Of a DNA stretch of 64,000 bases, positions 10,166-23,032 are shown in pieces (positions within the stretch are counted from its first letter, which is position 1; the number at the start of each line of letters is the position of its first letter). Position numbers and translations under genes: made by a program. The stretch lies in assembly GCF_001522545.3 (NCBI RefSeq), contig NC_031782.1, positions 15,889,531-15,953,530 on the forward strand, read 5' to 3'. The notes below the pieces were generated by a model. The model saw only the letters and a program-made list of their open reading frames with translations. It made no database searches and was not told the DNA's origin. The stretch is from Parus major. Taxonomy: Eukaryota > Chordata > Aves > Passeriformes > Paridae.

Positions 10166-12323
10166 TCTGCCCAACCACGGGCATGGGAAACACGGGACAG
10201 GCACGAGGGCATCACCCCAATTAATGCCGCCCTCGTTAATCACTCCAGGCTGGCCCGAGCAATTTCTGCTCCCCGTCCAGCCCTTCCCCAGCTCGCTGAT
10301 GTGATTATCCGTGCACCAGCGGGTCAGGAAGGATGCAGCAGAATCCCAAGGGATGGGACGTGGCTGGGAGCAGCTCAGGATCAGCCGAGTGACAGCGATC
10401 GAGATGTCGAGCGACAAGCGCCTGACTGTGCAGCTCAGCAGCCCGAGCTGTGACGGGGAGCAGCTGCCTGCAGCGGGCAGGGGGCTGCCATTCCCCGAGG
10501 GAAAACGGGCACGGAGGAGCTCCCAGCGGGTGGAAGCTGCAGGGATGTTCACAGGGTGGGCTCCTCCACCAGGTGCTTCCTCTGGAGCTGAGCGGGGATG
10601 AGCGGATGGAGAGGCTGGGAAAGTGGGCAGCAAAAAGTGACACAAGAGATGAAGAAGGAAGGGATTGAGAAGGCATCTCATGAGGAATCCGAAGAGGCAG
10701 CAGCAGCTGGAGGCAGAGGTGCCGTGGTTGGAGTCGGGAGAACAGGAGCTGGGACAAAGAGGGTCCCTGAGCCCCATCCCGGCTGTGCGTGCCAAGGAAT
10801 ATCTGCAGCCGCTTCCCTGGAGCACTCCCTGGCTTCTCCAGGAGCATTCCCTCAGCTCTGCGGGCTGAGGATGTGACACCAGGACATCTCTGCAGCCTGA
10901 AAACCACAGTGTTTGCAGCAGAATCTCTGTGTCCTTCCCCACACTTGTGTTGTGGGGGCAGAATCCAGAGAAAGACCAACCCAAAAAGATATGGAAGTGG
11001 GGCAGGAGATTGCTGATCGTTTGGAGCCAGCCTGGGCCGTGTTGTGGTGCCTTCAGTTTAATCAAAATTATTTTGGCTTTCTTAAATTTAAAAAAAAATA
11101 AAAAATAAAAAATTCAAGAAGTCATTATTTTGAGTGCTATGAGCAATGCTGGAAATCCAGCGGCTTCCTAAATTCCTTTAGTCCAGGTGATTTTCCAAGG
11201 ATTCAACCGGACTTGTTTCACTTAGGAATTGAAGTGTAATTTCAAGGGCTGGCTTGTAATTTGAAACCTCTTGATGGGCTGATTAATGATGGGTAAATCT
11301 TTCAAGGAGCTGGGTGCCCCGATCGATGCCACCTTGTTGAGGTGCCCATGGGAAGAGGCAGATCCCTGATGTCCCCAAGGCTCCTGGGAACAGCTCAGGG
11401 CTCCCAAACCACACCAGGCTTTCCTGGGGGAGGTGGGGTGCCACAGCCTGTGCTGGAAACCAAGTCCCAACAATCCCAAAGAACTGAGTTCATTGGAAAG
11501 GCAGGATTTGTCCTCCCAGAGCTGCCACAGCAGGGATTTGGTTCCCTTCAGCGAGTGACACCATAGCAAAGTGACATTCCCGATATTCCCGCACTTCCAC
11601 TGTGTGAGAGCTTCCCTGGCTCTTTTCCCTGCCTGGCTCCGTGGCCACAGCAGCAGCAACCTGCTCTGGGAGGGTCACAAATCAGAATCCTTGTGCTGGA
11701 GCCTGGTTTTCCCAAGTGGAACGTGATCACAGAGAGGTTAACCGGTGAATTTGTAATGGGAAACCGCAGGATGGAGGAGGCTGTGGATTCCCAGCAGCTT
11801 ATCTGATGTTGTCTCCATGCATCGCCCTCCTGCAGCTCCAGAGATCCAGAGAGGCTGAGAGCCTGGCCATGGTGACATTCTGGAGTCCACAAAAGAGGAG
11901 AACACTCGATACAATAATAGGGAATGGGGAAAACAGGGTGTCTGGTAAAGCCGGGCTCAGCGCTCGGCTCAGCAGAATTCCAGACAATTCACCCGGCTGG
12001 GCTGGATCCAGCAGCAATTCCACAGGGCAGCAGCCACACTGCCAGACCTGAAAGGACAAACCCCTTCCCGTGGTGTGACCTCCCCAGCACATCCTGGGAA
12101 CTGGGGAGACCGGGAAGAGCCCTGGAGCCTGGCAGCACCTCCTGGAGAGGACAAACATTGCTCCAGGGGAGAGCTCAGCCATCCATACCCAAACTCTCCT
12201 CCCTCGGTTCTCACTGGAATATGGGCTTGGCAGGTGACAGGAATTCCTGGAATAATAAGGAATAACAAAGGGCTGCTGTCCTGACAGGTGGGGAAGGGAT
12301 GCTACAGCCACCTGAGAACTTTG
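10166..12323. other. Unassigned noncoding sequence
   Basis: An A-rich tract (AAATTTAAAAAAAAATAAAA) is at about 11086-11116. A 340-codon minus-strand frame at 10043-11065 has no recognisable domain and runs through a CR1 remnant. No other repeats or genes recognised. Confidence 0.45.
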
Positions 12324-12541
12324 GGAATCTCAGAATTGTGGATTGGGTTGTGTTGGAAGGGACCTTAAAGCTCATCTCATCCCACCCCTGCCATGGCAGG
12401 GACACCTTCCACCGTCCCAGGCTGCTCCAAACCCCATCCAGCCTGGCCTTGGGCACTGCCAGGGATCCAGGGGCAGCCCCAGCTGCTCTGGGCACCCTGT
12501 GCCAGGGCCTGCCCACCCTGCCAGGGAGGATTTTTTTCCAA
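12324..12541 (-). mobile_element. CR1 LINE 3'-end fragment
   Basis: A nearly complete reverse-complement 3' UTR: GGTTGTGTTGGAAGGGACCT, GCCATGGCAGGGACACC, CCTTGGGCACTGCCAGGGAT, CCCAGCTGCTCTGGGCACCC, and CCCACCCTGCCAGGGAGGA. One of the better preserved copies, close to those at 42950 and 48095. Confidence 0.93.
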
Positions 12542-12971
12542 CCTGACCCGTGGCTGATGGCCCTGCTCAGCTGAGGGTCCCTCCCCAAAATCCAGCCACA
12601 GACGTGGCAGCTCTGAGGTTGGATGTCTCCAGTGCCTGCTTCAGCATCTGTATCCTCCTGGGGACGTCATTCCAACCAGCCCAGGCCCTGCAGAACTGGA
12701 CAATGGAAATTTGGATGAGGATAAGTTCGGCAGCGTGGGTGGGTTTCAGTGGCCGTGAGCGCTCCGAGGGAATTCCAGCAGTTCCTGCCGGTGTAAGACA
12801 AAGCCTGGGAAGATTTTCAACACATTCCCACTCTCAGAAAACAACAGGAGGCATTGCCATGTTCCAAGATCTTCCCAAAGAGTGGCAGCAGTGGCAGCAG
12901 GAGTCCCGGCTCTGAGAAAACATCCTCGGTGTGCAGTAGCTGAGAGAAGGGTTTAAGACAGCCCCTTCATC
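12542..12971. other. Unassigned noncoding sequence
   Basis: Nothing recognisable. It lies between two CR1 fragments of opposite orientation. Confidence 0.45.
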
Positions 12972-13034
12972 AGTGGGGTGCAGATAATCTTTGAGGTCCT
13001 TCCCAACCCCAACCATTCCATGATTTTGTGAGTT
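12972..13034 (+). mobile_element. CR1 LINE 3' tail only
   Basis: The last ~60 bp of a CR1: ATCTTTGAGGTCCTTCCCAA, CCCCAACCATTCCATGATTT. It ends in the typical ATTCCATGATT-type tail. Heavily 5'-truncated. Confidence 0.75.
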
Positions 13035-14663
13035 TCCAGACAAAGTTAGAGCAGGGAAATCCTTGCTTCCCTCCCCTGACAGAGGCACAGCATTCCCAGC
13101 TTTCCAGGGCTCTCCATGGATGGATGGGATCAGCTCCCAGCGGCCCTTCCCTCCTTGGACACCTCCATCCCCACCTTCAGTGGCTCCTGTATTCCCAAAG
13201 GAAAAGTCTTGCATGGAGCAGCAAAGTCCCGGAATGTGTCTGAGGCTGCTGGAGGATCTCAGGTCTCCTTCCCAGCAGTGGGAATTACTCAGCACCTGGA
13301 AGGCCCAAAAACCTGTTAGGAAAATCACTGGGATAACCCTGAAACCTTTCCTATTTCACATGTCTGATTTTCCCCTGGAATTCACACATCTCCTAAAAAT
13401 CCCTCAGAAAGAGGCTCCTGTAAGAGGTTTTTTGGGGAAAAACAAACCGCAGAGAACTGGGAGCTCTCTGTGTCCAACCTCGTCAAGGAGCTGAGAGGCA
13501 ACTGGTGCTCCCCAGCTGGAGCCATCCCTCCCAGTACTGCTGCAATTATCCCTCTGTTTAGGTGTCCCTGGGGAGGGAGAGGAGCTCATTATGCCCCAGC
13601 TCAGCATTTGGATGCACTGGGAATGCCAAGGAGGATTTTGGAAGTGGAGCCCCATGAGCTGAGAGCATCCACAGATCCCTGCAGCTCCCCACTGCCCCTC
13701 ACCAAGGCAGCAGGAACAAATCCAAGGGAAAGCAGAGCAGAGCAGGGAGCTCTGGAGGGGTTAACGTGCTCTGGAGCATGGTTCAGTGAAATTGTCAAAA
13801 AATCCCTTCTGACAAATTGCCTCAGAAGAGAGGAAAAAAATCTAAAGAGCCGAGTGCATGGTAATGATTTCTGAAAAGTTCCCCGGCACCAAAACGGCCA
13901 AATACCATTAGCAAAGCAAATTGTGTTTTGTGCACATAATTCACACCAGAACACGGAATTCGGGCCCGTTATTAACGGGACACGAAGCCAAGTCAGCCAG
14001 AAAGCTGTGCCTGGCTCTGCAGGGCGGGGATGGGCTTGGCTGCAGCAGGGGAGGGCTCAGCCCCATCCCTGCCAGACACAGGGATCAGGAATGCTGCGGG
14101 ATTCTCTGGGAAAAGCTCAGCTCCACCCGAAGCATCTCAGCGTCCTCCGAGCCGCCCGTTTGGGGTTTGGGGAGCGCCTCTTCAAATCATCTCCTTCCCG
14201 ACGCTCATTTTCCCAGGGTTTGGAGCCCGGGGCTGGCTCTTTGCATGTCCCAAGCCTCGCCGGGGCCTCCCGAACCGGCCGAGCCCGACGGAGCCCTGCT
14301 CCACCCCGGAGCTGCTTCCCGGGACACTTTGATTATGGAATAACATCTCCTGTCCTTCTCCACGGCTGCCTCTGACACATTCCCGGCGCGTCCGGCACGC
14401 CAGGAAAAACAACATTTGGATAAAGCTTTGGAGCAGCTTTCAAACATTCCCTGGGTTGTGATGGCGCTCTGGGAATGTTCTGATGGAGCTGCTGATGGAT
14501 GGAAACCCGCTTTTCCAAACTATCCACCGTGCAAATCCCGCTTTTGGGGTGAAATAAAAGCCATCCACGGCTCCGCAGATCCTGGGATTGGTGGCAGCGA
14601 AGCCCCCCGGGCTGTGGGTCAGGGAGGGCTGGTCCTGCTCCTCCTGCTCCTCCTCCTCCCCTC
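13035..14663. other. Unassigned sequence with one AT-rich candidate island
   Basis: At about 13890-13985 a repeat-free AT-rich patch (CCATTAGCAAAGCAAATTGT, CCCGTTATTAACGGG) resembles conserved noncoding sequence. CCCGTTATTAACGGG at about 13966-13980 is a near-perfect 7+7 palindrome. A pyrimidine tract (CTCCTGCTCCTCCTCCTCC) leads into the array at 14664. No gene recognised. Confidence 0.45.
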
Positions 14664-14782
14664 CCGATACATCCCGACACATCCCGATACATCCCGACAC
14701 ATCCCGACACATCCCGATACATCCCGACACATCCCGATACATCCGGATACATCCCGACACATCCCGATACATCCCGACACAG
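14664..14782. repeat. 10-bp minisatellite, unit CATCCCGAYA
   Basis: About twelve units of CATCCCGATA and CATCCCGACA, irregularly alternating, with one CCGGATA variant. Every unit contains a CpG, so the array could carry dense methylation. No unit is divisible by three, so open frames through it are not meaningful. Confidence 0.92.
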
Positions 14783-14924
14783 CAGGGCACGGAGCTGCCG
14801 TGCCAGCCCTGCCAGCCCCAAGGGAGGGAGGAGCCCGGGCTGGGCAGCCAGGCTGGAATTCGGTCATGGAAAAGCTCTGGAATTCATTAGCTGTGCCCCA
14901 GGCCGGGCAGGATTGTAATAAACA

Positions 14925-15040
14925 CCTTCTTTGAGTCCTGTAGGTAGAAGTTACATGAAAATTACCTACTTTAAAAGCGCATTAGCATTTCAAAGGCAGG
15001 CATTAGGAGACAGCCGAGCGCGATGACTGCGCACTGGCAG
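14925..15040. promoter_or_regulatory. Candidate noncoding regulatory patch
   Basis: Repeat-free sequence including GAAGTTACATGAAAATTACC, AAAAGCGCATTAGCATTTC and GACTGCGCACTGG. Composition differs from the tandem array upstream and GC-rich sequence downstream. Inference only. Confidence 0.3.
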
Positions 15041-17628
15041 GGCTCTGCTTCGCCTCTTGATGCACCCTGACGCTTTTCATCTCATCCCGGAGTGTCGTTC
15101 CCAGCTGGATGGGCCACACGGAGCTCCCAAACCTCTCCCGAGGCTCCCCGGGTCGGATGGGGAAGAAACGACTCCCGCAGGTCCTGGTGCTCCTCACTGC
15201 TCGCCCTCAAAGGAGCGCTGGAGGAGGCTCCTGCAGCGGCTTCTGGTCGAGCCGAGGGTGCATTCCCGGGTGCGGGCGATTAAAAAAGCTCAGCTCGGCC
15301 CCGGTGTCCCCAGAATTCCCGTGCGTTCCCAGCGCTCTGATCTCCAAAGGCAGAGGACAGAGATGGAAGCGCTCGGGGACATGAAAAGGCCTTTCAGGGA
15401 AGGAGCTGAGCAGAGGAGAGCTGGCTAAAAGCAAGGTCAGGATGACCTGGGAATGGGTTTTCCCCGTTAAGTGGTGAGGAAGAGCCAGGGACATCAAATG
15501 TCCGTGGAAAACCCTTTCCTGCGGGAAGCCCTGACGTGTGCCACGGGCAGGGCAGGACTTTGTGGCCCTGCACAGGTGAGCCCAGAAGGTGATTCCCAAA
15601 ATCAGCAGCTCACAAATCCATCAGGGACCGGTACACAAAGGAACGGACGGGATCCGTGGTTTGGGAAGCCTTAGAAGAGCTGCTGGGGCTGCAACCAGGG
15701 CAGCTGTAACTGCTGCCCTGCCCTGCTGATAAAATAAACCCTTCCCTGGCACTTCCCAGCTCCAGCTGGTGCCCCAGCCAAGAGCAGGATGCATCCTGGC
15801 TGTTCCCGGACCCCAGGGAGAGACGGAGGCGCAGACAGGACGGTGCTGAACGCTGCCGAGGCTGGGGTGGGGTGTCTCAGCCAGCAGGGAACAATGCACA
15901 GATATCTTGGATCAACACAGCTCCAAGCTCAGGAATAACCCCCGGGACTTCCAGGGAATGTGGAGCCTTCCTGCCTCTGCTCCCGTTCACGGGGAGGGCT
16001 CTGAGCCTCATTTTGTGTGAGATGCCACTTGCAGGTCACCCAAACTTCCTCTGGAGCCGCCGAGCGAGGCGAGGGAAAGGAGAGTTATCTCCTGCCACAG
16101 TAATTACTCCTTGTTTTTCCCAGATAATACTCCGGGAATTTGAATATGGCCATTTTTCCTGCTCCTGCTGCAGCTCTGAAGATTGTGCTGCTGTCATCTG
16201 TGAGTTCTTATCGCTTATCTCTGCTCTTTTATCTTTGCCACTCATTTCAATGTGTTTAAGGCTCTGTGCAGAGCCTGGTTTCTGCTCCGGGGAGCCTCTG
16301 CACAGCTCCCAGGGCTGTGGGCCCCTGATGGGTCTCAGCAGCCACTCCAAGGTGCCAAAACTCTGCCGTGAACCTGGACTGTGCTCCAAAACCTTCAGCA
16401 AGTTTTTATCCAATAGGAAATAGCCTCAATCCTTCCTTTCCGGGTTTTCCTGAGGTATTTGCTCTCCTGGCTCTGGAAGTCGAGCCTTGCACCAAGGCAA
16501 GCACTTGGCACTGCTGGACCTGGGCCTGGCACGTGGTGTCAGAGCTCTGGTGGCCCTGGGAGCTGGAAAATCAGGATTTTGAGGGGCAGGGGGGTCAGAT
16601 TGGGGTGTTTGTAGGGCCAGAGGAGTGTTTGCAATGGCAGGAGAGAGAAAGGTGGGGCTGTGGGGGCTGGCAAAGGGGGCCAAGCCCACCTGAGACCCCC
16701 CAGGCAGCTGCAGCTCCAGAGGTGGCTCCAGCCCCCTTCCCTGCCCTCTCACACCTCCATCTCCTCACCCTGCACCTCCAAACCTCCGGATAAACAACGC
16801 CTTTACCCTCTGGAATTTGTTCTCCTTCCCTTTTTCTGTGGTCTGTGGTCAGGGCTGCCTGGGGGTCTCAGGTGGGAAATTCCCTGGGCTAAACCCCTTT
16901 CCCATCAGGAGATGCAGATCCAGCTCCACGCCAGGCTCTGCTCCCCCAGAGACATCCTGGATGTGTCTCCCAGAGCTCTGGGGGGGCTCTCCCAGCGCGG
17001 GCTCCCCGTGTCAGGTCGGATTTCTCTGTGGGGAGCCGGGAGCAGTTCCCGTGGCATGGGATCATTATCCACACGTCCCACTAACACACAAACCCTGCCT
17101 GGGCACGCCGGTTTCCCAGTGCTCCCAGTATCCCAGCGGGGCTGGGGGCTGCAGCCCACGCAGGGAAGGGATTGGAGCACACTTTGGTTTAGGAGCAGGG
17201 TGTTCCATCTCTCCCTCAAATTAAAACAATCTCCTGCGCATCCATCTCCTCCACCACGGGAGGCATTTCCCAGCCGCCATAACGGATTTGGAGCAGGGAA
17301 CCAGGAGATAAAACAATTTACTAATTGGAAGTGGCACCAAACATTTTGCCTCTTGCCCTGGCTGTGATCTCGGGGGCAAGTGGCTGGCAGCTCTCCAGGA
17401 GACAGAGCCAAGGGACAGCGGCAGAGCCGAGGTGGCCGGGGTGCCACTCCGGGAGCCCCACCCCGCTGTGTCCCCAGCGCTCTGTCACCTTTAATTACAC
17501 CCAGAGGTGCCCATCAAAGGCAGAGCCGGGTGCACGGCTGAGGAGGAGTGACAGGGCTGGTGCACAGGAATTTCACACAACAGCCCAGGCATTTTCTAGC
17601 TCAGTGACTCGTTTTCCCTGTTTTCTTG
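15041..17628. other. Unassigned noncoding sequence
   Basis: No recognised repeat or exon over 2.5 kb. Moderately GC-rich. Many short overlapping frames with no domain signatures. Ends at an assembly gap. Confidence 0.45.
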
Positions 17629-18264
17629 NNNNNNNNNNNNNNNNNNNNNNNNNNNNNNNNNNNNNNNNNNNNNNNNNNNNNNNNNNNNNNNNNNNNNNNN
17701 NNNNNNNNNNNNNNNNNNNNNNNNNNNNNNNNNNNNNNNNNNNNNNNNNNNNNNNNNNNNNNNNNNNNNNNNNNNNNNNNNNNNNNNNNNNNNNNNNNNN
17801 NNNNNNNNNNNNNNNNNNNNNNNNNNNNNNNNNNNNNNNNNNNNNNNNNNNNNNNNNNNNNNNNNNNNNNNNNNNNNNNNNNNNNNNNNNNNNNNNNNNN
17901 NNNNNNNNNNNNNNNNNNNNNNNNNNNNNNNNNNNNNNNNNNNNNNNNNNNNNNNNNNNNNNNNNNNNNNNNNNNNNNNNNNNNNNNNNNNNNNNNNNNN
18001 NNNNNNNNNNNNNNNNNNNNNNNNNNNNNNNNNNNNNNNNNNNNNNNNNNNNNNNNNNNNNNNNNNNNNNNNNNNNNNNNNNNNNNNNNNNNNNNNNNNN
18101 NNNNNNNNNNNNNNNNNNNNNNNNNNNNNNNNNNNNNNNNNNNNNNNNNNNNNNNNNNNNNNNNNNNNNNNNNNNNNNNNNNNNNNNNNNNNNNNNNNNN
18201 NNNNNNNNNNNNNNNNNNNNNNNNNNNNNNNNNNNNNNNNNNNNNNNNNNNNNNNNNNNNNNNN
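17629..18264. other. Assembly gap (636 N)
   Basis: Unsequenced. The right edge is a 30-bp tandem array, so the gap probably hides more of the array and the N count may not reflect true length. Confidence 0.98.
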
Positions 18265-18434
18265 CTCTGATCCCTGAATTCCCTGTGAGGATCCCTCTGA
18301 TCCCTGAATTCCCAGTGGGGATCCCTCTGATCCCTGAATTCCCTGTGAGGATCACTCTGATCCCTGAATTCCCTGTGAGGATCTCTGTGATCCCTGAATT
18401 CCCTGTGAGGATCACTCTGATCCCTGTGAGAATT
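18265..18434. repeat. 30-bp minisatellite at gap edge
   Basis: About 5.5 units of GATCCCTGAATTCCCTGTGA plus GGATCMCTCT. Since 30 is divisible by three, all frames stay open, which explains the artificial decapeptide-repeat frames here. Confidence 0.93.
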
Positions 18435-18857
18435 CTCAGAGAGGACCTGCACAGACCTCACCATTTGAAGAATTCCAACAGTGGCCTCCAGGCTGTTGCT
18501 CTGCAGGTCCAGGATCTACCTGGAAAAGCCATCTGTGCCCCATTTTCCAGACATTTCCAGGGACCTGCTCCAAAGGTGGAGCCCCAGAACTCATCCTGTG
18601 GGATCAGCTCAGGGAAGGGCAGGACAGGGATGAGCAGGAGAGGAAAGGATGGGTGGACAGCAGGGATGAGGTTGGAAAGCTCCATGGGACAAGGGGACAC
18701 CTCCCAGTGCCTGCAGCAGCCAAGGCTGGAACGTGGGGGCAGCTCTTGGAAGTGCAGAGCAGGAGCACAGCCAGATCTGGACCTTGGAAGCATCCAAGCA
18801 ATGGCACCAGAGGAATGGGCAGGGACTGATCCCAGGAATCCCCCCCTGGCACAGGAG
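18435..18857. other. Unassigned sequence between minisatellite and CR1
   Basis: Nothing firmly recognised. The last 150 bp may be more diverged CR1. Confidence 0.4.
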
Positions 18858-18990
18858 CAGAACTTCTGCCCTGGGCAGTGAGCAGGTTGTGCAGAGAGGC
18901 TGTGCAGTGTCCCTCACTGGGGATATTCCAGATATTGCTGTGCCCTGAGCTCTGGGATGGCCCTGCTGGAGCAGGGAAGTGGCACCAGGC
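18858..18990 (+). mobile_element. CR1 LINE 3'-end fragment, other subfamily
   Basis: The order CAGGTTGTGCAGAGAGGCTG, GGGGATATTCCAGATATTGC, GCTCTGGGATGGCCCTGCTG, GAGCAGGGAAGTGGCACCAG follows the CR1 type ending '...GTTGTGGAGTCTCC...GGTATTCAA...CTAGGTGACCCTGCTTGAGCAGGGGGGTTGGA'. It differs by only two bases over 131 bp from 38373-38503. Confidence 0.75.
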
Positions 18991-20159
18991 TGAGCCAGGC
19001 TGGGATCCCAGCATCCCGTGGTTTCCCACTCCCAGGTTAAACACCACAAAGACAGCAGCCGGGTCTGCGGCTCCGCCACATCTCTGCAAAACGGGCAGAG
19101 ACCCCAAGGAACCCTCCGAGGTTTCTCTGCTCTGGTCCCCCACAGCACCGCGGTGAGTTCAGCACAATTCCGGCCATCCCCGGCTCCATCCCACGCCTTT
19201 GTGCCCGGCCCGTGCTCCAGAGCCACTCCCGGCTGGAAAAACGCTTGTCTTAAGTTGCCATCTAGGGGAGCACACAGAGGCAGAGGCTCCGAGGGAGGAG
19301 ACGAAACCGAGCACACCAAAAGCCTCCAGGGGCTTTGTGCTTGGCGAGAACAGCGCCAAAGAATGGAAATAAAGCGATTTAAACCGCCCCCAGCGCGGCT
19401 CGGTGATGACAAACACACGTGAGGAGGCAGAGGGAGCCGAGGGTTTGTAAACTCCCAGAGATTCGAAGCTCCGGGCAGGGATTTCCCCCAGGAGAGGATT
19501 TAGGGTCCAGTCATGGGAAATACTTGGGTAATACGAGAAATCGCTCCGAGCTGTCTGCTGGGATTTGCCCCTTGGCTTGCAGGCTGCTGGTGCTGCTCGC
19601 ACCCCAGCCCAGTTTCCCGGGAAAGCTTTTCCCAAATCTCCCCTGGCACGTTCAGCTGCCCCAGGATCAGCCAGGGCTCGCTCCGGGTTTCCACCCCTCG
19701 CTTTGGGGTGGCCAAAGGGGGACATCAGAAGGGGTCAGTGCGAGCTCTGCAGCCCGGGTTAAATCCAGAGCAGGATGGAAACAAATCCAGTGGGATTCAG
19801 GGAGGGGAAAACGCAGGGAAGGAGCAGAGGGCAGGGGAAGGGGGTGAGGGTGGGTGGGGGGCACTGCCGGTGGCACATCCCTGGTGGCACAGCTCCCCGC
19901 CTCTTTCCCCAGGATTTTTCCCAGGTCCCAGCTCCCTCAGCAGGGTGAGGACGTGGGATTTTTTTTTTCCCTGGAAAGCGCTGGCAGCTCCGCAGACAAA
20001 AGGTTCCCTCTATCTGCGTTTGTGCAGCGCTTATCGCGGCGGAGTCTCGCTGCTCGCAGCCCTTTCCTCCAGAAGGGCAGAGTGTTCCTATTGTTGTTAC
20101 ACAAATCGCTTCCCCTGCCAGTTCCTTCCCTTCCAGGCCACTGAGTGGAGCTTGGCTCG
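18991..20159. other. Unassigned noncoding sequence
   Basis: No repeat or exon recognised. A patch near 19340-19400 (GGAAATAAAGCGATTTAAAC) is repeat-free and AT-richer than its flanks. Confidence 0.45.
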
Positions 20160-20245
20160 GCTCCCTCCGGACTAATTTGATGAGAGATAATTATCTTGTT
20201 AATATCATCTTATTTTCTTAAGTCCCAGCCTCCCTTTTATTAATT
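20160..20245. promoter_or_regulatory. Candidate noncoding regulatory patch
   Basis: AT-rich, repeat-free sequence with GATGAGAGATAATTATCTTG (GATAATTATC is a perfect 10-bp palindrome combining GATA and TAAT cores) and TTTATTAATTCTGTC. Inference from motif content only. Confidence 0.3.
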
Positions 20246-23032
20246 CTGTCAGTGGCGGGTTGTGTTGCTCTTAGGTCCGTGCCTTTTCAAAACACTCTAA
20301 CAGGCACTTCTGGGAGAAAGTCGGGAGAAGAACAACTTCACTGGGAGAATGTAAATATTGACCTTTTTTTTTCACAATGGAGGTTTTTAATCGGCTCCTC
20401 CTCGCAGGGTTGGCCGCCGTGGGAACCCCTTGGCCCCCGCACCCGTGGATGCAGCGGGAGATGCTCGGATTCTGCCGCTCCCTTGGGAAGCAGGGGCAGG
20501 AATTCCACCTGGAGGGAGCGGGAGGTGCCCCTGGACACCCAAAACTGTGCCCTGTCCTTGTGTTGGATCTGCTGAATGAAGCTGGAAAGGGATGGAAAAT
20601 GGGAAAGGAGTGTGGATGGGGGGTGGTTTGCAGGGAAAGGCTCCGTTCCCGGTATCCAAGGCAGTCTGGGATTGGGGATGTGGCTGACCCCAGCCTGTGC
20701 AGGGAACAAGGGTCCCACAAAACATTTCTGGGCTTTTCAGAGCTCTCTGTCCTTTCCAAGAACGTTTATGGCCGTTGTTACCATTCACAGTGGGATTGTG
20801 TTATCCCAAATAACCCCACACACGGCTCATCACCGAGCCACACCTGGAACTGCAGCCCCCAGAACCTGTCCTGTGCTTCCCAGCAGGAATGCCAGGCAGG
20901 ATCCCCCTTCCCTGGCATCACATCTTCCTTCCCCGCACCCCTCAGCACCAAGGGAAGAGTTTGTGGGGCTGCAGGGGGATCCAGAGGATGCCCTGATCCT
21001 GCAGGATCCGCCAGCACTGCGCTGGGGCAGGGTGAGGGCACTCAGCTCCACAGGGATGAGGAGATTTTGGGATTTGGTGGGGGAAAAGAGCCATTTCAGC
21101 ATCAGCTGAAGGGGAAGAGGAGTCTTCCTGCTCAGGGCAACTTGATGGAGGATTTTGTATGAGAGCTGCAATCTTTCTTCCAGCTCCACTCCAGATCCAC
21201 ACAGGGGTTTTTTTCCCCTTGGATCAGGGCCTGAATCCCTCTAAAGCAGAGCAGCAGTGGGAATGCAAGGTTGGAAGTGAAGTGTGTTCTCAAGCAATTT
21301 TCTGAATCAGGATGGGAACACAAACCTCTTCTCTTTGACTCGAGGGTTTGTTGGGTTTTTTTTTTGGTTTTGGTTTTGTTTTCTTTTTTCCTTTTCAATA
21401 ACACAGATCTCAAACTCATTCCAGGCAGGGAAAATGAGGGGGTCGGGCTGCCTTCCTCTCAGCCAGGAGCAGAATTCCATTAAGCTGCTCCTGCCTGTTT
21501 GCAGGAAGGAGCTGTTTGCTCCCAGTTTGTGCTCATGCTGTGCCTGGAGCTGGAGCATCCAAGAACCTCCAAGAAACAATGAAATTTAATACCTGCAGCA
21601 CACTCCAGAGCTGTGGATTCCCACTCATTTATCCCAGGGACAGAACTCATTCACTGGCAGGGCAGGGAAGTGTTTTCTGCAGTGGCAGATGGACTTCCAG
21701 CATCTAAACAAGGAGAATCCCGTTTTTTAGCTGATGTGGGGGGTCCTTTTAGAGTCCTACGTGGTCTGGGCTCACCCCACAGGCTCCACTGGGCAGAGAG
21801 AAGCTGATTAATTAGAAATAAAAGCATAAAAATGATTCAGGTCTTATTGGGAGAAGAAACAGAGTCTCTAATTTGGTCATCCCCGTGGAGAAGAAAGGGA
21901 AAGGGGGAAAGAGAGATGAAGGGAGCTACGGGGAGAGGATGGGTGAGAGAACAGAGTGAAAAGGGAAAAGGTGGAATTCCCCTGGGAAAGGCAGCCCGGC
22001 TGCTCCTCCTCTCCAGGCAGCTTTGAGGGAAGGTTTGTTCTCCTTGCATGCCAAGCACTGCCCTCCTGGGACACAGCTCAGCTCCAGCAGCTCCAGAGGC
22101 TCCGACCCAACGGGAAACGGGGGCTGCACCTGGATGAGGCCTAGAAAACAAGGATATGTGGATATATTATAGCAGCTTAATGCACATTTATTGCATTTAT
22201 CAAGGTTTCATTGCTTGAGAAATCACAGTCCCTCTGTCCTCTGCTCAAATCTCCCTTTTTCCACCCAAAAAAGAACTCCTGAGAGCTCCAAAGTGAGGGA
22301 TGGTGGCTCCAGACTGGCCAAGCATCCATCAGCTGCAGGCCCCTGCTCACCCCCACATTCCCAGAGATGCCCTGCAGGGAGATGAGGCTGCTCCTGCTCT
22401 CCCCATCCCACAGCAGGGATGCAGCTGGGATCGAGCAGGATTTGGCTGCTGCCACCAAGGCAAACACACCCTAAAAATATGGAGCAAAACCCATGAGGAG
22501 CAGGCAGGTTTCAAAGCAGCTCAGAGCCCAGCTGCCTGCAGGAGTGCAGCTCCTATTTTGGGTTTTTCCCTCATTTTCTGGCATGCAGCAAATGCTTGAT
22601 TTACTGTCCCAGGCTGCAGCCAGCCCAGAAATGGGAATGTCTCACCTGCTCCCCTCCCAAAGCCTTCGCTCTGGGATCCTCAGGGTTCTGCATCCTGAAG
22701 GGCTTTATGAAGATTAAATGGATCCATTAGTGGGAGATACCCAGCTCGAGGCACCTGGTCCCTCTTTGGCTTTCTCTTTAGTGTTATTTGTGGGGTTTTC
22801 CTTTCTTTTTGGTGGGAAAATTTTCCTTAGGGGAGCTCGTGCATTCAGAGCAGAGCTCCCAGGAACTCCACAACCACTTCAGCAATTCCAGGCCTCAGCC
22901 AGATCCAGGAGATGAGGATCCTCTCTGAAATCAGCAGTGAAACATCCAGTGCTCAGGAATTCCTGCCTACAGCTGAGAGTGCTGTGGCAGGGATCCAGGG
23001 AAACAGGGTTTTCCATCCAGTCTTTTAAATCT
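20246..23032. other. Unassigned noncoding sequence
   Basis: No gene recognised over 2.8 kb. It includes a T-rich stretch at about 21355-21400 and an AT-rich patch at about 22155-22215. No repeat family recognised. Confidence 0.45.

Noticed and set aside
10043..11065. 340-codon minus-strand open frame
   Set aside because: Low-complexity Ser/Pro/Leu-rich translation with no recognisable domain, overlaps an ancient CR1 remnant, and has rival frames of similar length in the same interval. No splice or promoter support.
17325..18881. Long open frame with decapeptide repeats across a gap
   Set aside because: N bases are read as open codons and the 30-bp array cannot create stops. Not evidence for a repeat protein.
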